Assembly (NCBI GenBank): GCA_018374355.1
Contig: JAHAFI010000017.1
Span: 1-62,137 of the forward strand
Source of the DNA: Clostridiales bacterium
GTDB taxonomy: Bacteria; Bacillota; Clostridia; Lachnospirales; Lachnospiraceae
Direction of reading: 5' to 3'
DNA: 62,137 nucleotides
The notes beneath the pieces were generated by a model that saw only the letters and a list, made by a program, of their open reading frames with translations, was not told where the DNA came from and did no database searches. Position 1 is the stretch's first letter. The number at the start of each line of letters is the position of its first letter. Of this stretch, positions 49,896 through 58,859 are shown one piece after another. A program made the position numbers and the translations under genes.

Positions 49896-51866
49896 TCAGC
49901 CCATCATCTGAAGGAGTTCTTCCTCAGAAATCACCGGTACGCCCAATTCCCGGGCTTTCTTGTTTTTTGAGGAGGCGGATGCCGTGTCGTTGTTGATCAG
50001 ATAATTGGTTTTTGAGGTTACGCTGCCCGTCACCTTTCCTCCCCGTTTCTCAATCTCCGCCTTCACCTCATTCCGGTTGGCAAAATGGCTGACGCTTCCG
50101 GTAATCACAAAATTCATCCCGGCAAAACGCTGTTCATTTTCCTCCTTCGGCGCTTCCTGAATTTCCAGATGGGAAAGCAGGTGGGTGAGCTTCTCTTGTC
50201 TGCCCTCATTGCTGAAAAACTCCACAAAGCTTTTTGCAATCACAGGGCCGATTCCATCCACTTCAGACAGCTCCTCCTCCGTGAGATGGCGGATTTTTTC
50301 AATGTCATAGCCGAACTGGCGGCAGATCACTTTTGCATTGGCAAGTCCGATATTGGGAATTCCCAGCGCATAAATCACCCGTGGAAGCTCCGTCTTTTTG
50401 GCCTTTTCCAGACTTTCCATCAGATTTTGAAAGGATTTTTCCCCAAATCCTTCCATCTCCATAATTTCTTCCCGGTATTTTCCGATTTCGAAAATATCTC
50501 CCGGATCACGCAGAAAACCTCTGCCGATAAATTTTTCCAGCGTTGCCTCCGAAAGCCCGTCTATATTCATGGCATCTCTGCTCACAAACAGCGTAAAGCC
50601 CTTGATTGCCTTTGCAGGACACTCCGGGTTTCTGCAGTACAGGGATTCCACATCATTGACCATCTCCACACGGGCGGGACCCCCGCAGGCCGGACAGCAT
50701 TCCGGAATATTTTCCACTCCGCTTCCGGTGAGGTTTTCTCCAATCTGAGGGATGATCATATTTGCTTTGTATACACGAATCTTATCTCCGATTCCCAGCC
50801 TCAGCTTTTTCATAATACTGATATTATGAACGCTGGCTCTGCTGACAGTGGAGCCTTCCAGCTCTACCGGAGTGAAAATCGCCACCGGATTGATAAGCCC
50901 GGTTCTTGACGGACTCCACTCGATTTCTTCCAGCGTTGTTTCTGCCATCTCATCCGCCCATTTGAATGCAAATGCATTTCTCGGAAATTTTGCCGTCCGG
51001 CCCAGAGACTCTCCGTAAGCGATATCGTCATATAAAACTACCAGACCATCGGAGGGGAAATCATTTTTCTGCACCTGCCCGGCAAAATAATCCATGGCTT
51101 CATCCAGATTTTCTCCTGTCACCATACGGTATTCCACCACTTCAAATCCCTGTTCCTTCAGCCATTCCATCTGGCGGCGGCTGGAATTTTCAAAACCCTC
51201 ACCCTCTGCCCGGACCAGCGAGAAAGCATAGAAACGCACGTGGCGCTCCGCCGTAATCTGATTGTTCAATTGACGCACCGAGCCGCTGCACAGGTTTCGG
51301 GGATTTTTGTATTTTTCCTCTGTTTCCGCAATCCGACTGTTGATCCGTTCAAACTCCGAATACGTAATAATGGCTTCCCCCCGCAGGATCAGCTCCCCCT
51401 TAAATGGAATCTGAAGGGGAATATTGTCAAATACCCGGGCGTTGTTGGTCACCACTTCGCCGATAACCCCGTTTCCTCTTGTAACGGCCTTATACAGCCT
51501 TCCTTCACGGTAGGTAAGCACAATGGTCAGTCCGTCCAGTTTCCATGACAGAAGCGCATTCTGACCGCCGATAAACGCTCGTAAAGCTTCCCTGTCCTTT
51601 GTCTTGTCCAGAGAAAGCATGGGAGATTCATGTGCTTCCTTAGGAAGTTCATCCACCGCCTCGTATCCTACGGAAACTGTAGGACTTCCCGCCAGCACCA
51701 TCTGGGTTTCTTCCTCCAGACGTACCAGTTCATCATACAGCTCATCATATTCCCGGTTGCTCATGATTTCCCGGTCTTCCTGATAATATGCTTTGGCTGC
51801 CTCCTGCAAAATAGCTGACAGCTCTTTCATTTTCCTGATTGCTTCCTGTTTGTTTTCTCCGTTCAT
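49896..51866 (-). CDS. ligA: NAD-dependent DNA ligase
   Basis: LigA seals nicks using NAD+. The ~656 residues show the Ia domain (NREYDELYDEL), the adenylation motif WKLDGLT with the active lysine, and a Cys4 zinc finger (CPACGG, YCRNPECP). Helix-hairpin-helix repeats and a C-terminal BRCT domain (FVITGSVSHFANR) follow. Motif III reads TRGNGVIGEVVTNNARVF where most enzymes have TRGDG and GEDVT. The start at 51866 overlaps the upstream stop by 4 bp with AGAGGG before it; the open frame to 52139 lies within the pseudouridine synthase gene and is not used. Confidence 0.94.
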   Translation of the reverse strand: MNGENKQEAIRKMKELSAILQEAAKAYYQEDREIMSNREYDELYDELVRLEEETQMVLAGSPTVSVGYEAVDELPKEAHESPMLSLDKTKDREALRAFIGGQNALLSWKLDGLTIVLTYREGRLYKAVTRGNGVIGEVVTNNARVFDNIPLQIPFKGELILRGEAIITYSEFERINSRIAETEEKYKNPRNLCSGSVRQLNNQITAERHVRFYAFSLVRAEGEGFENSSRRQMEWLKEQGFEVVEYRMVTGENLDEAMDYFAGQVQKNDFPSDGLVVLYDDIAYGESLGRTAKFPRNAFAFKWADEMAETTLEEIEWSPSRTGLINPVAIFTPVELEGSTVSRASVHNISIMKKLRLGIGDKIRVYKANMIIPQIGENLTGSGVENIPECCPACGGPARVEMVNDVESLYCRNPECPAKAIKGFTLFVSRDAMNIDGLSEATLEKFIGRGFLRDPGDIFEIGKYREEIMEMEGFGEKSFQNLMESLEKAKKTELPRVIYALGIPNIGLANAKVICRQFGYDIEKIRHLTEEELSEVDGIGPVIAKSFVEFFSNEGRQEKLTHLLSHLEIQEAPKEENEQRFAGMNFVITGSVSHFANRNEVKAEIEKRGGKVTGSVTSKTNYLINNDTASASSKNKKARELGVPVISEEELLQMMG

Positions 51867-52621
51867 GATCTGTCCCTCTCTGTTTTTCTTTCCGCCTGCT
51901 GTTTCGCTGACAGGGAAGAGGATGATGCCAGAAGCCTTTCCAGCTCCCTCTGCTCCTCTCCCTGAATATTTCTCCATGCTCCCTCTTTCAGACTGCCCAG
52001 ACAGATATTCATAATCCGTATCCGCTCCAGACTTATCACCCGGTATCCGCATGCCTCGCACATCCTTCGAATCTGACGGTTCAGCCCCTGTGTCAGTATA
52101 ATGTGAAATTCTTTCGTATCGGTCTGCCAGACCCTGCACGGTCTGGTCACCGTATCCAAAATAGGAACTCCGCCTGCCATTTTTTTGCAGAATTCTTTGT
52201 CTATGGGCCGATTGACCGTCACAATATATTCCTTTTCATGATAGTTCCCGGCACGCATGATTTTATTCACCAGTTCCCCATCATTTGTCATCAGCAAAAG
52301 ACCTGTAGAATCCTTGTCCAGTCTTCCCACCGGAAAAATTCTTTTGGGATAGGCAAGATAATCGATCACATTGTTTTTTTCCCTTTTTTCCGCAGTGCAC
52401 ACGATCCCTTTTGGCTTATGAAAAGCTAATAAGACCCGTTCCTCCTCTTTTTTCACTGCTTTTCCCCGGACACACACTTTTGCTCCGGGATCGATCTTCA
52501 TCCCCAGTACGGCTGTCCTGCCGTCCACGGTGATAAGACCCGCCTCTGTAAGCCGGTCTGCCTCTCTTCTGGAGCATACCCCCGCCTCACTGAGATATTT
52601 GTTCAGTCGTACCTGTTCCAT
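51863..52621 (-). CDS. RsuA-family pseudouridine synthase (RluB/RluF-like)
   Basis: The enzyme converts specific uridines of ribosomal RNA to pseudouridine. The ~252 residues have an N-terminal S4 RNA-binding domain (VRLNKYLSEAGVCSRREADRL) and the synthase domain with the catalytic Asp in FPVGRLDKDSTGLLLMTND and LTQGLNRQIRRMCEACGY. The latter resembles RluF. I use the ATG at 52621 with AAGGAG 7 nt upstream; the frame is open to 52687 across the terminator of the next gene. It overlaps ligA by 4 bp. Confidence 0.93.
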   Translation of the reverse strand: MEQVRLNKYLSEAGVCSRREADRLTEAGLITVDGRTAVLGMKIDPGAKVCVRGKAVKKEEERVLLAFHKPKGIVCTAEKREKNNVIDYLAYPKRIFPVGRLDKDSTGLLLMTNDGELVNKIMRAGNYHEKEYIVTVNRPIDKEFCKKMAGGVPILDTVTRPCRVWQTDTKEFHIILTQGLNRQIRRMCEACGYRVISLERIRIMNICLGSLKEGAWRNIQGEEQRELERLLASSSSLSAKQQAERKTERDRS

Positions 52622-52665
52622 TTTCTGTCTCCTTTTAAACATGTACCTGTCTGTCAGTTCCATGA

Positions 52666-52699
52666 TAAAAACGGGAGTGCTGCACACTGCAGCACTCCC
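52666..52699 (-). terminator. Strong terminator of the SH3-domain gene
   Basis: A perfect 12 bp stem, GGGAGTGCTGCA with its complement, has a 3-base loop and is followed by GTTTTT on the minus strand. Confidence 0.92.
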
Positions 52700-52710
52700 T
52701 GATTTTCTGC

Positions 52711-53634
52711 TTACCGAAATAAATCGCCCCGCACATATCCTTCTTTGCCATCAAAGGTGATCTTAATCCAGTCACCGTCTTCACCCACCTTTGTAACCTC
52801 CTGTCCGCCTGTCAGTTCTCCGATCTTATCGGAATCTGCGGATGCCTCTGCTCTCACGTTGCAGTTGGATTTTACAGTAATGGTGGCTCCGTTTTCAGCC
52901 TCCATAGCCGCGGAACCTTCTACACCCAGTTCTGACAAATAGCTGCTCAGAGCCGTATCTGATGCCAGTGCATCGTCATATGCCGTCTGCTTCTCAGCAA
53001 GGAAATCCTCTACATCCTGCTCGTTCATCACTGCTGTCATATGATCCTGCTGTTCCTGATTCGGCTCTGCAACAATATACAGAGTACCGTCCTCTTTTGT
53101 CTCCACATACAGACAGCTTACACCCGGAAGTACCGTATCGTACCCCACATACTTGTGCCCGTAGCAGGCAAATACAACATAACTGGTATCCGTCAGTCCT
53201 TTTTTCGTATAGGCTTCAATACTGCTGTAGCCTTCTATGTAACGTGAATTTGTAATGGCACTTTCCTCTGCCGGATCAAGCTGATCCACCAGTGTTTTCA
53301 GCGTATCCGTATCACGCGCTCCCAAAGCTGTATAATACTTCTCCATCAATGCATTCACAGTGGGATATGCATTCTTTTCCAGCGGGTTTTCTTCCTGTTT
53401 GGCCTCTTCTGTAGGTTCCGGCGTATCGGTCACATCCGCTTCCGGTTCTTTTGTATCCTCCTCAGAAGTCTCCTGCTGCTGTTCCGTTTTTTTCTGCTCC
53501 TCCTTACTGTCATCTCCAAAAGCAGATGCCAGAAAACGGATTCCAAAAAACAAAACCAGTAAAACAGCGATGATCGCTAACCCCAAAAGAATATAGCGAA
53601 GATTGTCTGAAAGCCACTCTCTAAAATTGTCCAT
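52711..53634 (-). CDS. Membrane-anchored protein with C-terminal SH3b domain
   Basis: The 307-residue protein has one transmembrane segment near residues 14-34, an acidic Glu/Thr/Pro-rich linker (about 42-85), a middle domain of ~150 residues that I cannot assign, and a bacterial SH3 domain at about 245-307 (KSNCNVRAEASADSDKIGEL, WIKITFDGKEGYVRGDLF). SH3b domains often bind cell-wall peptide. AAGGAGG precedes the ATG. It is probably monocistronic. A wall-sensing or anchoring role is inferred. Confidence 0.85.
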   Translation of the reverse strand: MDNFREWLSDNLRYILLGLAIIAVLLVLFFGIRFLASAFGDDSKEEQKKTEQQQETSEEDTKEPEADVTDTPEPTEEAKQEENPLEKNAYPTVNALMEKYYTALGARDTDTLKTLVDQLDPAEESAITNSRYIEGYSSIEAYTKKGLTDTSYVVFACYGHKYVGYDTVLPGVSCLYVETKEDGTLYIVAEPNQEQQDHMTAVMNEQDVEDFLAEKQTAYDDALASDTALSSYLSELGVEGSAAMEAENGATITVKSNCNVRAEASADSDKIGELTGGQEVTKVGEDGDWIKITFDGKEGYVRGDLFR

Positions 53635-53681
53635 ATCGTAATCCTCCTTTACCGGGCACGACCAATGGTGTAACGTAAAAA

Positions 53682-53754
53682 CGCATCTGGAGGGATTCGA
53701 ACCCCCGACACATGGTACCGGAAACCATTGCTCTATCCCCTGAGCTACAGATGC
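53682..53754 (-). tRNA. tRNA-Arg (anticodon CCG)
   Basis: The minus strand folds as a 73-nt cloverleaf. The acceptor GCATCTG/CAGATGC ends with discriminator G, the D arm is GCTC/GAGC, and the anticodon stem ATGGT/ACCAT has loop TTCCGGT. The T arm is GGGGG-TTCGAAT-CCCTC (one G-T pair). Anticodon CCG reads the Arg codon CGG. The CCA end is not encoded; a T-run follows. Confidence 0.96.
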
Positions 53755-53826
53755 GTATTGGTGAGCTACTCACTCACACCTGTACACTATACCACATCTG
53801 TATTCTTTTGTAAAGAGTTCATCTCA

Positions 53827-54705
53827 CTAAATATGGATTTTCTGATCCTCTTCCGAATAATAATAGGCGTGATCCGCCAAAACCTCCCGGGGATCTACGT
53901 GTTCTTTATTGATCTGCGCTACCATTTGGGACAATTCCTCCTGCGTATAATAATCGGTTCCGGGTACCAGAATACACTCGTGAATGCTGCTGGGCAGAAT
54001 ATAAAAGCGGTTCCCCAGAATCCTTCTCGCCTGTTCCATAATACCCGGGTAAAGAATGACTCCCGCTCCCAACTGCCGCTGTCTGTTTGTCAAAATATAC
54101 ATGGGCATTTTTTCTTCCCCTGAAGCCTCACTCATATCCTCCTCAATCCCGGCTACCTGAGCCATGGTCAAAAACTCAGCAGGCATGGAAAGGCAGGTAT
54201 ATTTCACAGCATTTTTTACCAGCTCTTCCTCTGTGATTTTCCACAGACGCAAATGTCCGTTGCGGATCATCACTGTGGCCGGCACCTCATCGTCCTCCAC
54301 CTGACAATAAAATACCATCGCCAGATCCAGTACCTTGCGCCACGGAATCCTTTCCAGTTCCTCCCTGTTTTTTTCCCGGTTGACAAGCTTATAATAGATG
54401 TGCGTTTTCAGTTTTTCATAATCCCTGAAAAAGTCCCTGTCTGTCCGCACTCTGGGCTTATAATGTTCATAGCTCCAGAGAATCTTTTCCACAAGCTGTT
54501 CCAGTGTAATTCCTCTCTTCCAGAATTCATAGTATTCCTGCATGTAAATAACCGGAGAAGCATGTTCTCCCTCTTCCGTGAATATCATTCCCTCCATAAC
54601 GATTCCGTTATTTTTTGGAATCTGCTCAAAGGAAACCCTTATCTTCTGCCCAAATGCCTGCTGCACCAGTTCCAGTAATTTCATTTTAAATGCCTGATAA
54701 TCCAA
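53827..54705 (-). CDS. DUF5688 family protein
   Basis: This 292-residue soluble protein matches the DUF5688 family, which is common in Lachnospiraceae and often present in many copies. The function is unknown. Characteristic parts are the N-terminal VSFEQIPKNNGIVMEGM, a middle with LYPGIMEQARRILGNRFYIL, and the C-terminal LPSSIHECILVPG region. The start is TTG at 54705 with AAGGAG 9 nt upstream; the next in-frame ATG would remove 7 residues. No operon partner is seen. Confidence 0.85.
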   Translation of the reverse strand: MDYQAFKMKLLELVQQAFGQKIRVSFEQIPKNNGIVMEGMIFTEEGEHASPVIYMQEYYEFWKRGITLEQLVEKILWSYEHYKPRVRTDRDFFRDYEKLKTHIYYKLVNREKNREELERIPWRKVLDLAMVFYCQVEDDEVPATVMIRNGHLRLWKITEEELVKNAVKYTCLSMPAEFLTMAQVAGIEEDMSEASGEEKMPMYILTNRQRQLGAGVILYPGIMEQARRILGNRFYILPSSIHECILVPGTDYYTQEELSQMVAQINKEHVDPREVLADHAYYYSEEDQKIHI

Positions 54706-54881
54706 ATTTCATTTCTCCTTTTTTTGAAATTCAGATATTCTGTGGGGAAAACCGCACGAATGTGCTTTTAAGAAAATATGAGAAAGTGTTCGTTCAAAGC
54801 AGAGTATCTGCTTTCTTCTATTTTACCGCCGGAATGGTGAAAATGCAACTAAACATTTTATGAATTTTCGCAAAAAAACAG

Positions 54882-54914
54882 AAAAAAACCCCGGAAAATA
54901 AGCCTTCCGGGGTT
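54882..54914 (-). terminator. Terminator of efp
   Basis: On the minus strand AACCCCGGAA and TTCCGGGGTT pair perfectly and a long T-run follows. Confidence 0.95.
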
Positions 54915-54940
54915 ATCTGGCATTAACCAGCTTCATTCCA

Positions 54941-55498
54941 TTATACGCGGGACAGATATTCTCCGCTTCTTGTGTCGATTTTGATCTTATCTCCCTGATT
55001 TACGAACAGCGGTACGTTTACCTGTGCGCCTGTTTCAACGATAGCAGGTTTTGTAGCGCCCTGAGCGGTATCGCCTTTGAATCCCGGCTCTGTTTCTGTA
55101 ATCTCCAATTCTACGAACAGAGGCGCTTCGATAGCGAATACACTTCCGTTGTAAGAACAGATCTTAACAACTTCGTTCTCTTTTACAAATTTCAGGGAAT
55201 CTCCAACGGTGTTGGCATCTACTGCGATCTGGTCATAAGTTTCCATGTTCATGAAGTTGAACAGGTCACCGTCTGCATACAGGTACTGCATATCTACTCT
55301 GTCGATACGTGCCTGTGGGAATTTTTCAGTAGGTCTGAAAGTTTTTTCTACCACACCGCCATTAATAACATTTTTTAATTTTGTTCTGACAAAAGCTGCA
55401 CCCTTACCCGGTTTTACATGCTGAAATTCGATAATCTGAACAACGTTGCCATCGATTTCCAAAGTGATACCATTTCTGAAATCTCCTGCTGAAATCAT
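54941..55498 (-). CDS. efp: Translation elongation factor P
   Basis: EF-P helps ribosomes through proline stretches. The 185 residues have three beta-barrel domains. The KPGKGAAF loop carries the lysine that is modified in many bacteria, and the C-terminal signature region with GDKIKIDTRSGEYLSRV is present. AAGGAGG lies 9 nt before the ATG. No modification gene (epmA/epmB) is in the window. It is transcribed alone, ending at a strong terminator. Confidence 0.97.
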   Translation of the reverse strand: MISAGDFRNGITLEIDGNVVQIIEFQHVKPGKGAAFVRTKLKNVINGGVVEKTFRPTEKFPQARIDRVDMQYLYADGDLFNFMNMETYDQIAVDANTVGDSLKFVKENEVVKICSYNGSVFAIEAPLFVELEITETEPGFKGDTAQGATKPAIVETGAQVNVPLFVNQGDKIKIDTRSGEYLSRV

Positions 55499-55682
55499 AT
55501 TCTATTTCCTCCTTAATTTGTAATTATCCGTTTTGTATTCTGCTGATTTTTGTAATTACCAGCCTGCCGGATAGTTACCTTAGTTTTTACTAAAGCATGG
55601 CTATATCATATTTTATAATAATTACAGGGATTTTTCAACTTATTTTTTCAAATATAACTATATTTTTCCCATCCAATATACA

Positions 55683-55725
55683 CAAAAAGGGCTGCCGCAA
55701 AACGAAAAACAGCCTGCGGCAACCC
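55683..55725 (-). terminator. Terminator of the PTS operon
   Basis: On the minus strand GGGTTGCCGCA and TGCGGCAGCCC pair (one G-T) and TTTTT follows. It lies 45 bp past the nagE-type gene. Confidence 0.9.
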
Positions 55726-55769
55726 CTCCCGGTTCTCTAAAGGGATTAGAACAACTTATATTATGCTAA

Positions 55770-57209
55770 TTACTTGCAAAGTTTTTTAAATTCATCAGCT
55801 ACAAACTGAACTTTTGTTCCGATAATAACCTGAACAGCAGTTTTGCTTGGTCTGATGACACCTGCTACACCTGCAGATTTGATTTTCTTTTCATCAATTG
55901 CTGTGTAATCTTTGATTTCCAGACGAAGTCTTGTGATACAGTTGTCGATGTTTTTCACATTTCCTTTTCCGCCAACACCTTCCAGAATGATTTTAGCAAC
56001 TTCTGTAAAGTTATCATTGGAAAGAACTACTTTTGCTTCATCCGCATCGTCATCTTCACGACCCGGTGTTTTCAGATTGAATTTTACAATAACAATTCTG
56101 AACACCACATAGTAAATCAGAGCTGCAACCAGACCAATCGGAATCAGCCACAGCGGAGACATTGCGAATGGCGCCTTAAAGCTCAGGAACCAGTCAACAA
56201 AACCTGCACTGAAGTTAAATCCTGCACGTACAGGAAGAAGTGCTACAACTGCTACAGAAATACCTGTCAGTAATGAATGCAGAACGTACAGTCCCGGAGC
56301 CAGGAACATGAAAGCAAATTCCAGAGGCTCGGTAACGCCTGTAAAGAAAGAAGACAGAGCAGCGGCCAACAGAAGACCTCCTGCAACTTTTTTCTTGTTT
56401 TCTTTTGCTGTGTGGTACATAGCCAAAGCTGCTGCCGGCAGACCGAACATCATAACAGGGAAGAAACCTGCCATGTACATACCTGTCTGTCCCAGAACTC
56501 CGCCTTCCATGGTTCCCCAGAACTTACCGATATCATTGATATTAGCAACGTCGAACCAGAATACAGAGTTCAGTGCATGGTGCAGACCGAACGGAATCAG
56601 CAGACGGTTGAAGAACGCGTAGATACCTGCTCCAATAGCGCCTGTTCCCATGATGAACTCACCAAAGGATACCAGAGCTCCGTAAATCATTGGCCATACA
56701 AAGAACAGAATCAGAGCTGCAACCAGAGAAGCTCCTGCTGTAACGATTGCTACACATCTCTTACCACTGAAGAATGAGAGCGCATCCGGTAATTTTGTAC
56801 CTTTAAATTTGTTGTAACATGCAGCACCGATCAAACCACAAACGATACCGATGAACTGTGTCTGGGTTTTTGCGAAAGCCGGATCTACTGCGTCAGCCTC
56901 AATACCTTTGAACATAGCTACAACGCCTGTGGAAAGTAATGTGGTGATCACCAGCCATGATACCAGACCGGCAAGACCTGCTGTTCCGTCATTATCGTCT
57001 GACATACCAACAGCAACACCGACTGCAAACAGAATACCCATACCATCGATTAAGGCTGAACCCGCTTTTAACAGGAACGCTGCGATAACATTGTTTGCGC
57101 CCCAGCCTGAAGGGTCAATCCAGTAACCAATACCCATTAAGATGGCTGCTACCGGAAGACATGCTACAGGAAGCATCAAGGATTTTCCCAATCTCTGTAA
57201 ATACTTCAT
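55770..57209 (-). CDS. PTS EIICB transporter, glucose/N-acetylglucosamine family
   Basis: This membrane protein imports and phosphorylates a sugar. The 479 residues contain the EIIC domain (about 1-375) and EIIB domain (about 400-479) with the phosphorylated cysteine in IDNCITRLRLEI. The EIIC part, with NRLLIPFGLHHALNSVFWFD and SSFFTGVTEPLEFAFMFL, looks most like NagE from memory, favouring N-acetylglucosamine over glucose. EIIA is a separate gene upstream (71 bp). AAGGAGG precedes the ATG. It is the last gene of the antiterminator-EIIA-EIICB operon. Confidence 0.92.
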   Translation of the reverse strand: MKYLQRLGKSLMLPVACLPVAAILMGIGYWIDPSGWGANNVIAAFLLKAGSALIDGMGILFAVGVAVGMSDDNDGTAGLAGLVSWLVITTLLSTGVVAMFKGIEADAVDPAFAKTQTQFIGIVCGLIGAACYNKFKGTKLPDALSFFSGKRCVAIVTAGASLVAALILFFVWPMIYGALVSFGEFIMGTGAIGAGIYAFFNRLLIPFGLHHALNSVFWFDVANINDIGKFWGTMEGGVLGQTGMYMAGFFPVMMFGLPAAALAMYHTAKENKKKVAGGLLLAAALSSFFTGVTEPLEFAFMFLAPGLYVLHSLLTGISVAVVALLPVRAGFNFSAGFVDWFLSFKAPFAMSPLWLIPIGLVAALIYYVVFRIVIVKFNLKTPGREDDDADEAKVVLSNDNFTEVAKIILEGVGGKGNVKNIDNCITRLRLEIKDYTAIDEKKIKSAGVAGVIRPSKTAVQVIIGTKVQFVADEFKKLCK

Positions 57210-57280
57210 ACTTTTTCCTCCTTCATATCTGTTTTAATCCCTTTTTTTTATTTTCAGCCGAATGTTTCCGGCAAAAAATA

Positions 57281-57772
57281 CTACTTATTTAATTTGATTT
57301 TTACTGCATCATCTCCCGGAACTACTGCATTCCCCACAATGCCTTCTACCGCTGCATAGTCATCGGTATTGCACACCAAAACGGGTGTAATGGTCTCATA
57401 TCCTGCTGCTTTTACCTTGTCCAGATCTACAGTCAGAAGCAGGTCGCCTTTTTTCACCTGATCTCCGGCTTTTACATGAGCTTCAAAGCCTTCCCCCTTC
57501 ATCTCAACGGTATCAAGTCCTACATGAATCAGAATCTCAACGCCGTTTGCAGAAACCATGCTCACTGCATGGCGGGTGTCAAACACCATACCGATCTCTC
57601 CGTCCGCCGGAGCATAAAATTTTCCCTCTGACGGAAGCACCGCCACACCCTGTCCCAGCATTCCCTCGCTGAATGTCGGGTCATTGACCTCTTTCAGGGC
57701 AACCGTTTTTCCTTTTGCCGGTGAACCCAGCACATAACACGGTTCTTCTTTTTTCTTAAAAAAATTAAACAT
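57281..57772 (-). CDS. PTS EIIA component, glucose type (Crr-like)
   Basis: The 163-residue cytoplasmic protein passes phosphate from HPr to EIIB. The active histidine is in VEILIHVGLDTV (about residue 81), with a second conserved His in FDTRHAVSM (about 67). Length and fold match EIIA-Glc. AGGAGG lies 6 nt before the ATG. It follows the antiterminator gene by 10 bp. Confidence 0.94.
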   Translation of the reverse strand: MFNFFKKKEEPCYVLGSPAKGKTVALKEVNDPTFSEGMLGQGVAVLPSEGKFYAPADGEIGMVFDTRHAVSMVSANGVEILIHVGLDTVEMKGEGFEAHVKAGDQVKKGDLLLTVDLDKVKAAGYETITPVLVCNTDDYAAVEGIVGNAVVPGDDAVKIKLNK

Positions 57773-57782
57773 ATTCTTCCTC

Positions 57783-58619
57783 CTATTCCTCTTTCATCGC
57801 AATCCGATGGATGTGTATGGTTAAATAGAGCAGTTCCTCTCTGGGAATCCTGACTTTTGTTTCATTTTCAATATAAGTGACAATCTTTTGACTGCACATG
57901 CAGGCTTTTGGATATTTGCCGCACAGGATGTCCTCCAGCTCCTTGTTTTCCTCCGACAAAAGTTCGTTTCTGTAGATCCGCTGCAGCAAAAACTTCACAT
58001 GGGTTACAAACCGTTCAAAATGCAGGGATTCCTCGTTAATCTCCGATTTCATCTCTGCCTTTACGATATCCAGAACGTCTCTCAGAAGATTCGGACACTT
58101 CAGTATGTCCTTAAACGCCGTTCCGTATTCCGCATTTACAAAATGCAGGGCAATAAATCCCGCTTCATCCTCCGGCAGATCAATCTGAAGTCTTTCCTTG
58201 ATCAGACTGATGGCATACTTTCCCAGAAGATATTCCTGATTATAGAATCTTTTGATGGCCCACAGGAGAGCATTCTCCTGAAACACTTTATGACTGCATC
58301 TTTCAATGGCGAAATTGATATGATCTGTCAGCGTAACATAAATGCTCTGATTCAGTTTTAACTTCAAATCCTTTTTTGCATAGGAAATTACGTCATTGGA
58401 AATCTGCACATGTTCCAGAGGCATATTCCGCAGCAGCTCTTTAAACTGTTCCGCAATACTGGCGCTCTTTATATGAAAGACTTTTTCAATCTTCTCCTCT
58501 TCAATGATGCGGCCTGCTTTCATACCATAGCCAAGTCCCTGACCCATCACAACCACTTCCCGGCCTGACTCGTCATATGCCGAAATAATATTATTGTTAA
58601 TTACTTTTTCAATAACCAT
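57783..58619 (-). CDS. BglG/LicT-type transcriptional antiterminator
   Basis: This protein binds RAT sequences in RNA and prevents termination when the PTS reports sugar. The ~278 residues contain the RNA-binding CAT domain (1-57, INNNIISAYDESGREVVVMGQGLGYG) and two PRD domains (about 65-170 and 175-278). PRD histidines are seen in LTDHINFAIER, FIALHFVNAEY, FVTHVKFLLQRI and LTIHIHRI. The start at 58619 gives the family N-terminus MVIEKVINNN; the frame is open to 58673 over the terminator. It is preceded by its own RAT and terminator, so it is autoregulated. A second RAT lies before ptsH. Confidence 0.95.
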   Translation of the reverse strand: MVIEKVINNNIISAYDESGREVVVMGQGLGYGMKAGRIIEEEKIEKVFHIKSASIAEQFKELLRNMPLEHVQISNDVISYAKKDLKLKLNQSIYVTLTDHINFAIERCSHKVFQENALLWAIKRFYNQEYLLGKYAISLIKERLQIDLPEDEAGFIALHFVNAEYGTAFKDILKCPNLLRDVLDIVKAEMKSEINEESLHFERFVTHVKFLLQRIYRNELLSEENKELEDILCGKYPKACMCSQKIVTYIENETKVRIPREELLYLTIHIHRIAMKEE

Positions 58620-58648
58620 AAGAATCCCCGCCTCATACACAAACCCAT

Positions 58649-58700
58649 AAAAAAAACCAAACTTTATAAACATACGCTAATATGTTCATAAAATTTGGTT
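58649..58700 (-). terminator. Conditional terminator before the antiterminator operon
   Basis: On the minus strand AACCAAATTTTATGAACATA pairs with TATGTTTATAAAGTTTGGTT around a 6-base loop, and eight T residues follow. The 5' arm overlaps the 3' end of the RAT, so RAT folding blocks the terminator. Confidence 0.95.
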
Positions 58701-58724
58701 TTGCCTGCCATACAGTAACAATCC
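58697..58724 (-). promoter_or_regulatory. RAT antiterminator site upstream of the licT-type gene
   Basis: The minus strand reads GGATTGTTACTG, 4 bases, then GCAGGCAAAACC. This is the classic ribonucleic antiterminator of the BglG/SacY/LicT family. It overlaps the terminator at 58649-58700. Confidence 0.95.
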
Positions 58725-58743
58725 ATTCGACTATTCTTTAATT

Positions 58744-58772
58744 AATATATCAAATTTTACAATTTAAGTCAA
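58744..58772 (-). promoter_or_regulatory. Sigma-A promoter of the antiterminator-PTS operon
   Basis: TTGACT (58767-58772), 17 bp spacer, TATATT (58744-58749) on the minus strand. Start near 58737, 13 nt before the RAT. No catabolite-repression box was identified. Confidence 0.88.
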
Positions 58773-58859
58773 CCTTTTTCGTTATTTTGTTTTATAGCTG
58801 CATAAATTTCTGAGATTCAAGAAGAATGTAAATATACATTTTTACCATATTTTTCAACA

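Noticed and set aside
51867..52139. 91-codon N-terminal extension of LigA
   Set aside because: It overlaps the pseudouridine synthase gene in another frame, and the ATG at 51866 has a good ribosome site and the normal family N-terminus.
55565..55600. GTAACTATCC upstream of efp as another repeat end
   Set aside because: Only 9 of 10 bases match, and no matching opposite end or core is present.
57210..57280. Hairpin in the gap between EIIA and EIICB genes (GCCG/CGGC)
   Set aside because: No T-run follows and the stem is short; the three genes are better read as one operon.
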